The notes under the pieces are model-generated. The model was not told the DNA's origin, ran no database searches, and worked only from the letters and a program-made list of their open reading frames with translations. Positions 37,184-44,283 of a DNA stretch of 64,000 nt are shown here, one piece after another; within the stretch, counting starts at the first letter, position 1; every line of letters begins with the position of its first letter. Made by a program: the position numbers and the translations under genes. This DNA is from Shewanella sp. MBTL60-007 (GTDB lineage Bacteria; Pseudomonadota; Gammaproteobacteria; Enterobacterales; Shewanellaceae): positions 1 to 64,000 of the forward strand of contig NZ_BPET01000028.1 in NCBI RefSeq assembly GCF_019654915.1. The letters are read 5' to 3'.

Positions 37184-37250
37184 ATCAATCGGTATGTGCA
37201 AGTATTTATGGAAATGCAAGAATTACTTGAAATTGACGGGTCGATTAATA

Positions 37251-37460
37251 ATGAAAGAATTGGTTGAACTTATCCCTGACGGGGTTTCACAAGCTGACAT
37301 TGCCAAGGCTTGCAATGTTACTCAACAAGCTGTTTCTCAATGGTTTGTTTCTGGTCTTATCCCCGCAAAGCGAGCCCAAACTGTAAAAGCTGTAACAGGT
37401 ATTCCCTTGCACAAACTCAACCCACAAGTTTACCCCACGGTGGAGAATACCAATGTCTGA
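37251..37460 (+). CDS. Cro-like (YdaS-type) regulator
   Basis: A 69-residue protein with a helix-turn-helix at about 14-34 (SQADIAKACNVTQQAVSQWF), typical of Cro/YdaS proteins. It is divergent from the repressor across the operators and is the first gene of the rightward operon. ATG 37251 fits the family; the longer frame upstream lacks any start support. It overlaps the next gene by 8 bp. Confidence 0.82.
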   Translation: MKELVELIPDGVSQADIAKACNVTQQAVSQWFVSGLIPAKRAQTVKAVTGIPLHKLNPQVYPTVENTNV

Positions 37461-37655
37461 TCAAGTCGATATGGCGACCAAGTTTGCAGAGGTTGAATTG
37501 CAAGCGGCGCTTAAAAATAGACCCAGAAACACTTTAACCCCAAAAGCCGCTGTTTCTACTGCGATGCTCCACTTGCTGATGGGCTGGCTTTTTGTGATGC
37601 GGATTGTCGGGATGATTTTGAGCGGATCAATAGAAGTAAGGCGAGGGCGCTATGA
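37453..37655 (+). CDS. Zinc-finger phage protein requiring -1 frameshift
   Basis: The first 31 codons (MSDQVDMATKFAEVELQAAL...) look like the head of DksA/TraR-type phage zinc proteins, but that frame then turns into meaningless hydrophobic sequence. In the -1 frame from 37545 the reading continues as SRCFYCDAPLADGLAFCDA then DCRDDFERI and ends at TGA 37653-37655. That gives a 67-residue protein with Cys34, Cys37, Cys48 and Cys52. The stop overlaps the next start as ATGA. The junction holds the slippery heptamer C-CCA-AAA at 37539-37545. So this is either programmed -1 frameshifting or a one-base deletion in a homopolymer. Confidence 0.75.
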
Positions 37656-37834
37656 ATCAGTTAAGTGATAACAATTCTATAGAAACCAGTGAAGAAAAAG
37701 AGTTTTTCGAACGCTTAACCAAGCAACAACAAGTAGAAAAAATGGCGGCTATCGCCAGAACGAGCAAAACACAAAGCGCAGAGGGAGTTTGCACCGCTTT
37801 GTATGAAGCTGGTGTGTGTTTCCCTGAAATGTAA
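37652..37834 (+). CDS. Unknown small phage protein
   Basis: A 60-residue acidic protein whose ATG overlaps the stop of the -1 frame of the zinc-finger gene. No motif is recognised. Its first codons contain one copy of the AGTTA-N5-TAAC element also found near 43.7 kb. Confidence 0.6.
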   Translation: MNQLSDNNSIETSEEKEFFERLTKQQQVEKMAAIARTSKTQSAEGVCTALYEAGVCFPEM

Positions 37835-37889
37835 GAAAGCCCGCTGAGTTTGGCGACCGAACGGGCTTAATACCTAGAGAGGCTAGATC

Positions 37890-37949
37890 ATGTTACTTAG
37901 ACAAGTATGTTTCGTCAATTTCATCAATGTGCGGGGTAAGCCTGCATGA
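37890..37949 (+). CDS. 19-residue leader peptide coupled to the replication gene
   Basis: ATG 37890 is preceded by GAGAGG (37877-37882) at good spacing and opens a 19-codon frame (MLLRQVCFVNFINVRGKPA). Its TGA at 37947-37949 overlaps the ATG of the O-like gene (ATGA at 37946). The O-like gene has no good ribosome site of its own, so translation of this peptide probably drives it. A hairpin AAGCCCG/CGGGCTT (37837-37868) lies upstream. Confidence 0.55.
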   Translation: MLLRQVCFVNFINVRGKPA

Positions 37950-38689
37950 GTATGGAACTGATGGTTAAAGCGCTAAAAACCAAAGTAGGTAATCCACTGC
38001 GTAAGCTGGTACTGATTAAGCTTGCTGATAATGCCAGTGATACGGGTGAGTGTTGGCCCAGCTACCGTCATATTGCGGATCAGTGTGAAATTAGCCGCCG
38101 CAGTGTGATGAACCACGTTAAACAACTCGAGCAAGAGGGGTTTTTAAAGCGTGAGTACCGTAAAGGTGAAAAGGGTAATTCGAGCAATATTTTTCACTTA
38201 AGCATTACTAAGGCTGAGCAACAAAAGGCTGGTGAATATACTGCACCCCCTAGTGAACCTGCTGCACCATCTAGTGAATCTGCTGCACTACCCCCTAGTG
38301 AATCTGCTGCACCCAGAACCAGTCACTCTATAGAACCAGTCAATGAACCTTTAAATAATAAACCAAAAAAGTCTCGCAAAGAGGTGTTTGATTTTTCTAG
38401 CTGGCCTGCAATGCCAACTGAGCAAACGCTTAATGATTGGATTGCTATGCGTAAAGACAAGAAAGCAAAGCTAAACCAAACGGCGATTAACCGACTTGCT
38501 AAGCATCTGCATGATGCTGTTAACGCTGGTTTCTCTGTAGAGGATTGCATTGCAACTTGTGCCACTCGTGGCTGGGTAGGCTTTGAGGCTAAGTGGTTAA
38601 TTAATGCGGGGGTTAGTCCTACTAATGCGGCTGATGAGTATAGCGATTGGGCTGGTAACGTGTTTGATGAAAGGGACCCGCTGATATGA
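37946..38689 (+). CDS. O-like phage replication initiator
   Basis: A 247-residue protein. The N-terminal domain (about 10-85) is a winged helix (CWPSYRHIADQCEISRRSVM) as in O-type and DnaD-like initiators. A Pro/Ser/Ala linker (about 95-125) contains a seven-residue repeat. The C-terminal domain (about 150-230, FDFSSWPAMPTEQTLNDWI) resembles the DnaT-like partner-binding region. The gene sits directly before a P-like helicase loader with a 4-bp overlap. The linker-coding DNA holds iteron-like repeats. Confidence 0.83.
   Translation: MSMELMVKALKTKVGNPLRKLVLIKLADNASDTGECWPSYRHIADQCEISRRSVMNHVKQLEQEGFLKREYRKGEKGNSSNIFHLSITKAEQQKAGEYTAPPSEPAAPSSESAALPPSESAAPRTSHSIEPVNEPLNNKPKKSRKEVFDFSSWPAMPTEQTLNDWIAMRKDKKAKLNQTAINRLAKHLHDAVNAGFSVEDCIATCATRGWVGFEAKWLINAGVSPTNAADEYSDWAGNVFDERDPLI
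38241..38372 (+). repeat. Iteron-like repeats and AT-rich stretch inside the O-like gene: candidate origin
   Basis: CTGCAC begins at 38241, 38262, 38283 and 38307, each of the first three followed by (C)CTAGTGAAY, giving a 21-bp period. Directly downstream is an AT-rich stretch (38330-38372). Lambda ori has the same plan: initiator repeats within gene O followed by an AT-rich region. Confidence 0.65.
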
Positions 38690-39357
38690 CTACAAAGAGC
38701 TTACAAACAATCTTGAATAAATCTCGTGTTGTTGGTTGTGGCGGTTCAATTAATGATTCCCCTCGTCCATCAGACACCGATATTGCGATTGTTGATAGTG
38801 TGTTCGAGAAACTAAGGATTTTATTCCCAATTGGAGCGCCAAAGGCTGATGCGACCGCAATATATAAGGCTGAGTGGCTAAAAACGCTCGCGGCTCAAGG
38901 CGTTCGGAGTCGTGAACAGGTGCAGTTCGGTTTGAATCGTGCGCGGCGTGAAGTTGGTGATCGGCAATTCTGGCCGACACCACGCCAATTTTGCGCTTGG
39001 TGTGTTCCCACCGCTAATGAGTCTGGATTACCTAGCAATGAGGAGGCGTTTCGTGAGGCGCTAAAACATTATCGTGACGCTGCAAGACACCAGTGGAGCC
39101 ATGAGGTTGTGTGGTTGGCTTATCGAGAAACAGGTTATTGGTTGTTTAACCGTGGTAGCCAGAAAGAGGTGCTTGAGGTGTTTACTCGAAACTATATCGC
39201 GTTAACTCGTAGATTTATGTCTGGTGAAATCTTTGATATCGAGTTGCCTAAAGCCTTACCTCAAGGTGGCAGTATCCCAACGCCGCCAGAACGGGCCAAG
39301 GCAAAGATTAGTGATTTACGTCGCTCATTTGGATTGAGAGGTTGCAATGAAAGCTAA
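38686..39357 (+). CDS. P-like phage replication protein (helicase loader)
   Basis: A 223-residue protein resembling lambda P: a central segment with KAEWLKTLAAQGVRSREQVQ, GLNRARREVGDRQFWPTPRQ and FCAWC. It is expected to bring host DnaB to the O-bound origin. It overlaps the O-like gene by 4 bp. Confidence 0.8.
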   Translation: MTTKSLQTILNKSRVVGCGGSINDSPRPSDTDIAIVDSVFEKLRILFPIGAPKADATAIYKAEWLKTLAAQGVRSREQVQFGLNRARREVGDRQFWPTPRQFCAWCVPTANESGLPSNEEAFREALKHYRDAARHQWSHEVVWLAYRETGYWLFNRGSQKEVLEVFTRNYIALTRRFMSGEIFDIELPKALPQGGSIPTPPERAKAKISDLRRSFGLRGCNES

Positions 39358-39577
39358 TACTAAAAAGTTAACCCAAAAGCAAAGGCTGCAGCAGATCATC
39401 ACCGGCCCTCGCTTTTGGTCGTTGTTTGAAATTCAGCAAGAGTGCCTTGTTCGGTTTCAGTCCCATGATAGTGAAACGGCTTTATCTGCTCGCTGGCGTG
39501 AGTTTCCTTTGGATAACCGAGTTAAACGTAAGCGTGATGGTACACGCAATACTTTTGAATATCGGTTGGTGGGGTAA
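39347..39577 (+). CDS. Unknown small basic phage protein
   Basis: A 76-residue Lys/Arg-rich protein overlapping the end of the P-like gene and lying two bases before the integrase gene. The sequence looks like a small winged helix (FWSLFEIQQECLVRFQSHDS) with a basic wing (VKRKRDGTRNTFEYRL). It might be an excisionase or accessory DNA-binding protein, but this is only suggested by its size and position. Confidence 0.55.
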   Translation: MKANTKKLTQKQRLQQIITGPRFWSLFEIQQECLVRFQSHDSETALSARWREFPLDNRVKRKRDGTRNTFEYRLVG

Positions 39578-39579
39578 GT

Positions 39580-40830
39580 ATGGCTAGCGGTGTTGATTAC
39601 GGCAGATTAAATGATGCAGCGATTAAGCGATGGCTTAAAGATGGGGTGACTCGTGATTATCGCGATCCACGCTTTCCTGAGTTGCGTTTACGTGCCAGAG
39701 CTGGCCGCGCAAAAGCCTCTGTGTTTTTGGTGTTGAATGCTGGCGGTGAAACGGGCTGGGAGAAAATTGCCACTTGGCCGAGTGTTTGTATTAAAACGCT
39801 ATCTCTTGAGTTGCCTGTGATGCTGGCTAAAAGGAGCGCTGGCAACATGGTGACAGGTCAATTTAGCACAGTGGGTTGTTTGCTTGCCTGGTATCAGTCC
39901 CACATTAAGAACAATTCGACTTATAGCAGTAGTTGGCGCAGTAACGTGAGTTCTTTGATCAAGTGTCATTTATTGCCTCGATTGGGCTCTCTTTCATTGG
40001 TTTCGGTGAGCTTTGCTGAAATCGATGCGCGTTTGGTTAAAACCATGCTTAACGATGAGTTTGCACCTAATTACATTCGTGAGGCAGTGAACAAGTTAAA
40101 AGTGGCGTTCTCTGCTGCGGCTAAGTTGCGTTTGATTGGCACCAATCCAATTGCGGGTTATCAAGTGACGGACTCTATAAAGCTGAGTGGCGCCAAAGAT
40201 ACTCGGCTTTTTGAATCGGATTTGGCTGAGCTTTTTAATCGCTTAAGTGATTCGGCCATGCCTGTGACTATGTTGTTTGTGCTGATGATGATGTTTGGTA
40301 CCCGTATCAACGAGACTCGCCAAGCACGTTGGGAATATTTTGCCGGTGATACTTGGGTGATCCCCGCGAGCCATGCCAAGAATAAGCAAGAGCATAGAAT
40401 GCCATTAACCGATTCGGCCAAGGCTCTGATTAACCATTATCGTCAGTGGCAGCTTAAGCATGTTGGCAAGCGTTCAAATCTGTTCCCGGGTGTTAAAGGT
40501 CCTATCTCGATCCGCACTGCTCATGATTGGAATACTCAAATTAGGTTTAAGCATTTCACTAGCCATGATCTGCGGATTTTATTTAGAACCATGCTGGCTG
40601 ATTTGGGTGTCGATACCATGATTGGTGAGCGATTGGTTAACCATGCCTTGCCTGTGCTTTTGCGTACCTATGTTAAGTCAACCTTAGATAAGGGTATGAG
40701 CCAAGCGTTAGAGCAGTATCACGCTTATTTGATTGAACGTGGTTTTTCTTCTGTTGCGCCAGAGATATTACCTAGATCGGTTGTTGATCACGGGAATGCT
40801 CAAACGCCTATGGCAAGTGGTTGGGTTTAA
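39580..40830 (+). CDS. int: Tyrosine integrase, probably dusA-targeting
   Basis: A 416-residue site-specific recombinase. The N-terminal arm-binding domain has the integrase form (RDYRDPRFPELRLRARAGR). The catalytic residues are Arg242 in GTRINETR, His329 and Arg332 in HDLR, His355 in NHAL and nucleophile Tyr364 in RTYVKS. It presumably inserted the prophage in dusA. Unusually, it lies 11 kb inside from attL in the replication operon, not beside the attachment site. Confidence 0.92.
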   Translation: MASGVDYGRLNDAAIKRWLKDGVTRDYRDPRFPELRLRARAGRAKASVFLVLNAGGETGWEKIATWPSVCIKTLSLELPVMLAKRSAGNMVTGQFSTVGCLLAWYQSHIKNNSTYSSSWRSNVSSLIKCHLLPRLGSLSLVSVSFAEIDARLVKTMLNDEFAPNYIREAVNKLKVAFSAAAKLRLIGTNPIAGYQVTDSIKLSGAKDTRLFESDLAELFNRLSDSAMPVTMLFVLMMMFGTRINETRQARWEYFAGDTWVIPASHAKNKQEHRMPLTDSAKALINHYRQWQLKHVGKRSNLFPGVKGPISIRTAHDWNTQIRFKHFTSHDLRILFRTMLADLGVDTMIGERLVNHALPVLLRTYVKSTLDKGMSQALEQYHAYLIERGFSSVAPEILPRSVVDHGNAQTPMASGWV

Positions 40831-40885
40831 TAATGACTGCATCATTACTAATAGAGTATGCAATTACAGAATTTTGGGGGATTTA

Positions 40886-41104
40886 ATGGCTAAACGTGGC
40901 GCTGATTTACTTAAAACGGCTCGTATGATCAGAGGGTTTACCCAAGATGAAGTGGCTCAAACCTATGGCGTAAGCCCTAAAACGTACCGCAATTGGGAAC
41001 GTGGCAATACATCGGTTTCATACGATGACCTATCAGCACTTTGTGAGCAGGTATTTCACATGCCGTTAGCCACAGTGACGGAGGTCGCCAGCCATGCCGC
41101 ATGA
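40886..41104 (+). CDS. Small XRE-family regulator
   Basis: A 72-residue protein consisting of one XRE helix-turn-helix (about 8-60, GFTQDEVAQTYGVSPKTYRNW). It starts at ATG 40886 after GGGGG. A palindrome TAATGA-N5-TCATTA at 40831-40847, just upstream, may be its operator. It could regulate the integrase or late genes. Confidence 0.75.
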   Translation: MAKRGADLLKTARMIRGFTQDEVAQTYGVSPKTYRNWERGNTSVSYDDLSALCEQVFHMPLATVTEVASHAA

Positions 41105-41453
41105 TGCACAGCATGAGTCGATGATGAATATCAAACAGCTGCGCTCTGAGCTTAAGGCTTGGGGCCGCTATTGGGCTAAGCAAGAAGTTGGGCAAGGTTA
41201 TAGCAGTCGCAGTGCTTGCGATAGGTTGGGCGAACCGTTCATTGCTAGCAGCTGCGGCGGTAGTCGTGACCACATGCCGCCTGATCACATCAATCGTTAC
41301 GATATGAAAGTTTGGTGTTTAGCCCATGATTGCCGCCGAGCATTACGGGCGCAATACATCTGCAAAGGGCAATGGCAGTTGATTGGATTCGATAGCAAGA
41401 AAAGCTTTTTATTTTGGTTAAGACGCGCAGAGATAGCGCTGTTAGGGGGATAG
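41094..41453 (+). CDS. Possible late antiterminator-like phage protein
   Basis: A 119-residue basic protein with LKAWGRYWAKQEVGQGYSSR, a Cys-rich middle and a C-terminal helix (KSFLFWLRRAEIAL). Proteins with the WGRFWA-type start often occupy the Q antiterminator position in lambdoid phages. The place between replication and lysis genes fits. I cannot confirm the function from sequence alone. Confidence 0.45.
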   Translation: MPHDAQHESMMNIKQLRSELKAWGRYWAKQEVGQGYSSRSACDRLGEPFIASSCGGSRDHMPPDHINRYDMKVWCLAHDCRRALRAQYICKGQWQLIGFDSKKSFLFWLRRAEIALLGG

Positions 41454-41454
41454 G

Positions 41455-41766
41455 ATGGTGGCTAATTTGTCAGAGGAAACCAAGAAGCATCTGCAAAATC
41501 AACTAATCAAGCTGGGCGATATGATTGGTGATGGCTTGGCCGATGAACCTGGTGGTAAATGGATTCGCAAAGATTATGCAAAAGTGGCTAAAGCATTGGG
41601 CTATGGACCAGACCGAACAGCCAAGAACGCTGCTATTAACCAAGCGATGATGAAGCGGTGCAATGATGTGACTTGTGGCAAGTGTGGCGGGTTGTTAGTA
41701 CAGACTCGCTCAGGTTCAAAACGTGCGGTATGTCAGCAAGGCCATAAGTGGCAATTACTTAAGTGA
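41455..41766 (+). CDS. Unknown protein with C-terminal zinc ribbon
   Basis: A 103-residue protein with CGKCGG near residues 74-79 and a later Cys-x-x-x-His group that could complete a zinc site. The start ATG at 41455 directly follows the previous stop. No function is known. Confidence 0.58.
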   Translation: MVANLSEETKKHLQNQLIKLGDMIGDGLADEPGGKWIRKDYAKVAKALGYGPDRTAKNAAINQAMMKRCNDVTCGKCGGLLVQTRSGSKRAVCQQGHKWQLLK

Positions 41767-41776
41767 GGTTAATGTA

Positions 41777-41905
41777 ATGGGCAATATACATTTCTACATT
41801 TGGGTGCTCTTGGTTATAGGGCTAATTAACCTGTTGGTAAACTACATATGCTTTATTAAATGGCGTAAGGATAACAATAAACCTAAAAAGTCGGGGCGCT
41901 CATGA
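41777..41905 (+). CDS. 42-residue single-pass membrane protein
   Basis: It starts at ATG 41777 with GAGG eight bases upstream and encodes one membrane helix (about 5-26) and a basic tail KWRKDNNKPKKSGRS. It overlaps the next small gene by 4 bp (ATGA). Confidence 0.6.
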   Translation: MGNIHFYIWVLLVIGLINLLVNYICFIKWRKDNNKPKKSGRS

Positions 41906-42066
41906 ATCGTTACTGCAGTCAGTGTAAGCAAGCAACCGAACACTCAGAACTTAAGCAAAGAACATTTTTTCAGGACTGCGCTATCGCTTTAATTTCAGGG
42001 TTTCGCGTTGATTTAAGTGAGTTCGAATTAGAGTGTAATCAGTGTGGCAAACAGCGGAATAAGTGA
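41902..42066 (+). CDS. 54-residue zinc-ribbon phage protein
   Basis: It starts at ATG 41902 in an ATGA overlap with the previous gene and encodes MNRYCSQCKQATEHSELKQR and a central region ending with CNQCGKQRNK. Two CxxC pairs (residues 5-8 and about 46-49) form a likely zinc ribbon. The role is unknown. Confidence 0.62.
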   Translation: MNRYCSQCKQATEHSELKQRTFFQDCAIALISGFRVDLSEFELECNQCGKQRNK

Positions 42067-42072
42067 GGGAAC

Positions 42073-42543
42073 ATGAATCAAGTTTTAAAACAGATCATTA
42101 CTGCAGAACCCAGAACAGGCAAGACGGATATGTTAATCAGCATGGCCTTGGGGTATGTACAGCGCCGCCGCAGTGTTGCAATAGTGTTGTCATTTAAATC
42201 TGATGTAGAAGATTTTAAGCGCCGCCATCGCGCTAGTTTAAAGGATGGAATCATGGTTATTAGCGAATATGAAGCGTTTGGTCGTAGCAGAATGATTAGA
42301 TCTACATTGCCAGACGTAATTCTATTGGATGATCTTGATAGGTTTGCATCTAGAGAGGGCCACCCTTTGAATTTGATTGAATCAATCTATATGCCAATTA
42401 ATACAAGTCTTATTGTAGTGGCGACTCAAACTGGTGCTAGCGACTCTTTTGTGTCACAAGCGGCCTCATTCACTGATGCCTGCAGAGCGTTTGGCCGCGC
42501 TATCATTAACGCTATCAAGGGGATGCTGCCATGGGTAAAGTAA
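42073..42543 (+). CDS. Small P-loop ATPase-like phage protein
   Basis: A 156-residue protein with a Walker A-like AEPRTGKT (about 11-18) and a Walker B-like DVILLDDLDRF (about 81-91). A possible sensor segment (SLIVVATQTG) follows. This is half the size of usual phage ATPases. It overlaps the next gene by 13 bp. I do not recognise a family; a stripped-down helicase or DNA-packaging-like ATPase is possible. Confidence 0.6.
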   Translation: MNQVLKQIITAEPRTGKTDMLISMALGYVQRRRSVAIVLSFKSDVEDFKRRHRASLKDGIMVISEYEAFGRSRMIRSTLPDVILLDDLDRFASREGHPLNLIESIYMPINTSLIVVATQTGASDSFVSQAASFTDACRAFGRAIINAIKGMLPWVK

Positions 42544-43010
42544 TCAACGGAACAGGTGAGTTGTATCTGAATGGTGAGATATTGGGTAAGGTGAGCAACT
42601 GGAATCTACAGCTTAAGCCATCGCACTTATGGAATGATGATCTGTCTACCTGCGTTAAGTGTGGCGATAAAGATTGGATGGCTGATGAGTTCTGTTCAGA
42701 ATCAAGGCTAAAGTGTAGTGGTGTAGATGTTGCGGCTAAACGTTTAGAGTTAGAGGTGCAATCTTGGGAGTTTTCTTATCGTGAGCAGTGCAGGCTAGAG
42801 TCGATAGACGCTAGAGCGAACCTTATAGCGATGAAGTCTCGCCAAGTAGGAATGACGCGCCTGCAAATGATGATGACTAGAAAAATGATGAGAGATAGCG
42901 GTGCACCGATTGAGTGTTGGGCTGCGCGAACGCCGCTGAGCAGTGCGATTCAAAAAGCTTTTGGTCCTCGTGCGGGCTCAATGCCTCGCGATCATGTGCT
43001 ACAAAATTAA
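42531..43010 (+). CDS. Unknown phage protein with CxxC motif and RQVG segment
   Basis: A 159-residue protein with HLWNDDLSTCVKCGDKDWMA near residue 32-50, a short motif found in many phage proteins. Later comes KSRQVGMTRLQMMMTRKM, which resembles the atypical Walker A region of some terminases. No Walker B is evident. It is translated together with the upstream P-loop protein. The function is unknown. Confidence 0.55.
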   Translation: MGKVINGTGELYLNGEILGKVSNWNLQLKPSHLWNDDLSTCVKCGDKDWMADEFCSESRLKCSGVDVAAKRLELEVQSWEFSYREQCRLESIDARANLIAMKSRQVGMTRLQMMMTRKMMRDSGAPIECWAARTPLSSAIQKAFGPRAGSMPRDHVLQN

Positions 43011-43033
43011 TCACGGGTCCTTTTGGCTCGACT

Positions 43034-43059
43034 CACTGCGGGGGCGGGGACTCGCAGTG
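43034..43059. other. G-rich hairpin, candidate cos region
   Basis: Perfect 7-bp arms CACTGCG and CGCAGTG flank a 12-nt G-rich loop GGGGCGGGGACT, in a 277-bp gene-free stretch. A second small palindrome TCAC-N5-GTGA follows at 43062-43074. GpA-type terminases cut at cos sites rich in G and C with twofold symmetry. The assignment is an inference. The remaining stretch 43075-43287 holds nothing else I can name. Confidence 0.4.
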
Positions 43060-43293
43060 CTTCACTACATGTGAGATTTTTCTGGGGTTGGTTGTTGTTT
43101 TATTGGCAGTAGTCGCCCCAAATGAAAATCGCACCGCCAAAAAACTGCTTTAATTGCTGAATTTACTTGCTTTTTTACTTATCGCTTTATTTTTCGTTTT
43201 CGCCTTTTAAATTCGATCCAATACACCAACTTTTGATCCTTTCGATAGTGACTCTTATATTTAAGGCTGTCTGACTGAAAGGGGATTGTGAAA

Positions 43294-43713
43294 ATGGATG
43301 TATGGTCAATTGATGAAAAGAGGCTGTTTGGCAGTGTTTCAGAATTGGTTTCGCTGCAAATGGATGTGGCCGCAGGGATACAACAGAAAGATATTCAGTT
43401 GCTAAGTTATGATTCAAAACTGCGTTACTGGTCTTTTGAGCTTGGGGTTATCGAATTTCATGATCGCCTGTTGAATATTCGAGAGGGTGAGAACGATTGT
43501 GTTTTTGAGAACTTTTTAATTTTCCATTCTAAAGAAAAGCATCTGCAGCCGAACGCCGTCCTCCAGTTCTGGAACATGGAAATTAAGTACCAAAAATTTC
43601 TTAATGTCAGAGAGCTAGGTTTTCAATCCGTAAGCAATGGGTTTAAAGCTGATGGTCAACAGCGGCCTGGGCATTGTCCATGGTTATATTTTAAAGATGC
43701 GAAAATCAGTTAA
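43294..43713 (+). CDS. Unknown phage protein
   Basis: A 139-residue protein starting at ATG 43294 (GTG 43288 is an alternative), with AAAGGGG upstream. It is rich in aromatic residues (WSFELGVIEFHDRLL, VLQFWNMEIKYQKFLNV). It stands alone with gene-free DNA on both sides, so it may be accessory cargo. No family is recognised. Its stop codon lies inside an AGTTA-N5-TAACT repeat. Confidence 0.58.
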   Translation: MDVWSIDEKRLFGSVSELVSLQMDVAAGIQQKDIQLLSYDSKLRYWSFELGVIEFHDRLLNIREGENDCVFENFLIFHSKEKHLQPNAVLQFWNMEIKYQKFLNVRELGFQSVSNGFKADGQQRPGHCPWLYFKDAKIS

Positions 43714-43756
43714 GCGATAACTAAATGCTTATAGCGAATCAGTTATGTGATAACTA
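43705..43756. repeat. Two 19-bp near-palindromic direct repeats
   Basis: ATCAGTTAAGCGATAACTA (43705-43723) and ATCAGTTATGTGATAACTA (43738-43756) are 33 bp apart. Each contains AGTTA-N5-TAACT. A third copy with one changed end base occurs at 37656-37674. They look like binding sites for a phage regulator. Confidence 0.7.
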
Positions 43757-43905
43757 TTTAACGTGAATACCACCACTTTAACATTTCAGGTCGATTGTTA
43801 CCGCTTTAAGGTCGAATAGTGCCTTTTTAAAGCCCTTTAAAGTGGGTAAATTTATATACGCTTAATAACGTCTTGTTTGTAGGGTACTTGGCGTTCCTGT
43901 CCTTT

Positions 43906-43933
43906 TGGCTCCTTTATCGGGGCCATTTTTTTT
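43906..43933 (+). terminator. Rho-independent terminator before DUF4406 gene
   Basis: A stem TGGCTCC/GGGGCCA (one G-U pair) with a 6-nt loop and eight T residues. It ends transcripts from the left, 20 bp before the DUF4406 gene. Late genes beyond it would need antitermination or a new promoter. Confidence 0.82.
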
Positions 43934-43953
43934 GGCTGTAATTTGGTGGCTTG

Positions 43954-44283
43954 ATGATTAAACGCAAGGTGTATATCGCTGGTCCTATGTCGGGCTTGCC
44001 TGATTGCAATCGTGGTGCTTTTCATCTTGCTGCTGATGTTCATCGTGCGTTAGGCCATATCGTCTTGAACCCAGCAACTTTACCCGCTGGGTTAGCCGAG
44101 CATGAATACATGCAGATTTGTACTGCAATGTTGATGTGCTGCGATGAGATTTACTTGCTAGATGGTTGGCAGCAATCGGACGGGGCCAAGGCTGAGCTTG
44201 CAATGGCGCAAAAACTCGATTTCAAAATCGTTTACCAAGAGGGTATTGATCATGAAATAACGCTGAGAGGTTTGTCGGCCTAA
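43954..44283 (+). CDS. DUF4406 protein (nucleoside deoxyribosyltransferase-like)
   Basis: A 109-residue protein with VYIAGPMSGLPD at the start and the YLLDGWQQSDGAKAELAMA motif near the end, diagnostic of the DUF4406 branch of the nucleoside 2-deoxyribosyltransferase superfamily. Such genes are frequent in phages and may act on nucleotides. ATG 43954 is preferred over TTG 43951. Confidence 0.82.
   Translation: MIKRKVYIAGPMSGLPDCNRGAFHLAADVHRALGHIVLNPATLPAGLAEHEYMQICTAMLMCCDEIYLLDGWQQSDGAKAELAMAQKLDFKIVYQEGIDHEITLRGLSA

Noticed and set aside
36662-37460. Repressor and Cro-like genes as a toxin-antitoxin pair (YdaS type)
   Set aside because: Divergent orientation, shared operators and the downstream replication genes fit a phage switch better.
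43187-43417. Minus-strand 76-codon frame
   Set aside because: It overlaps the start of the plus-strand gene at 43294, has no ribosome site and no family pattern.
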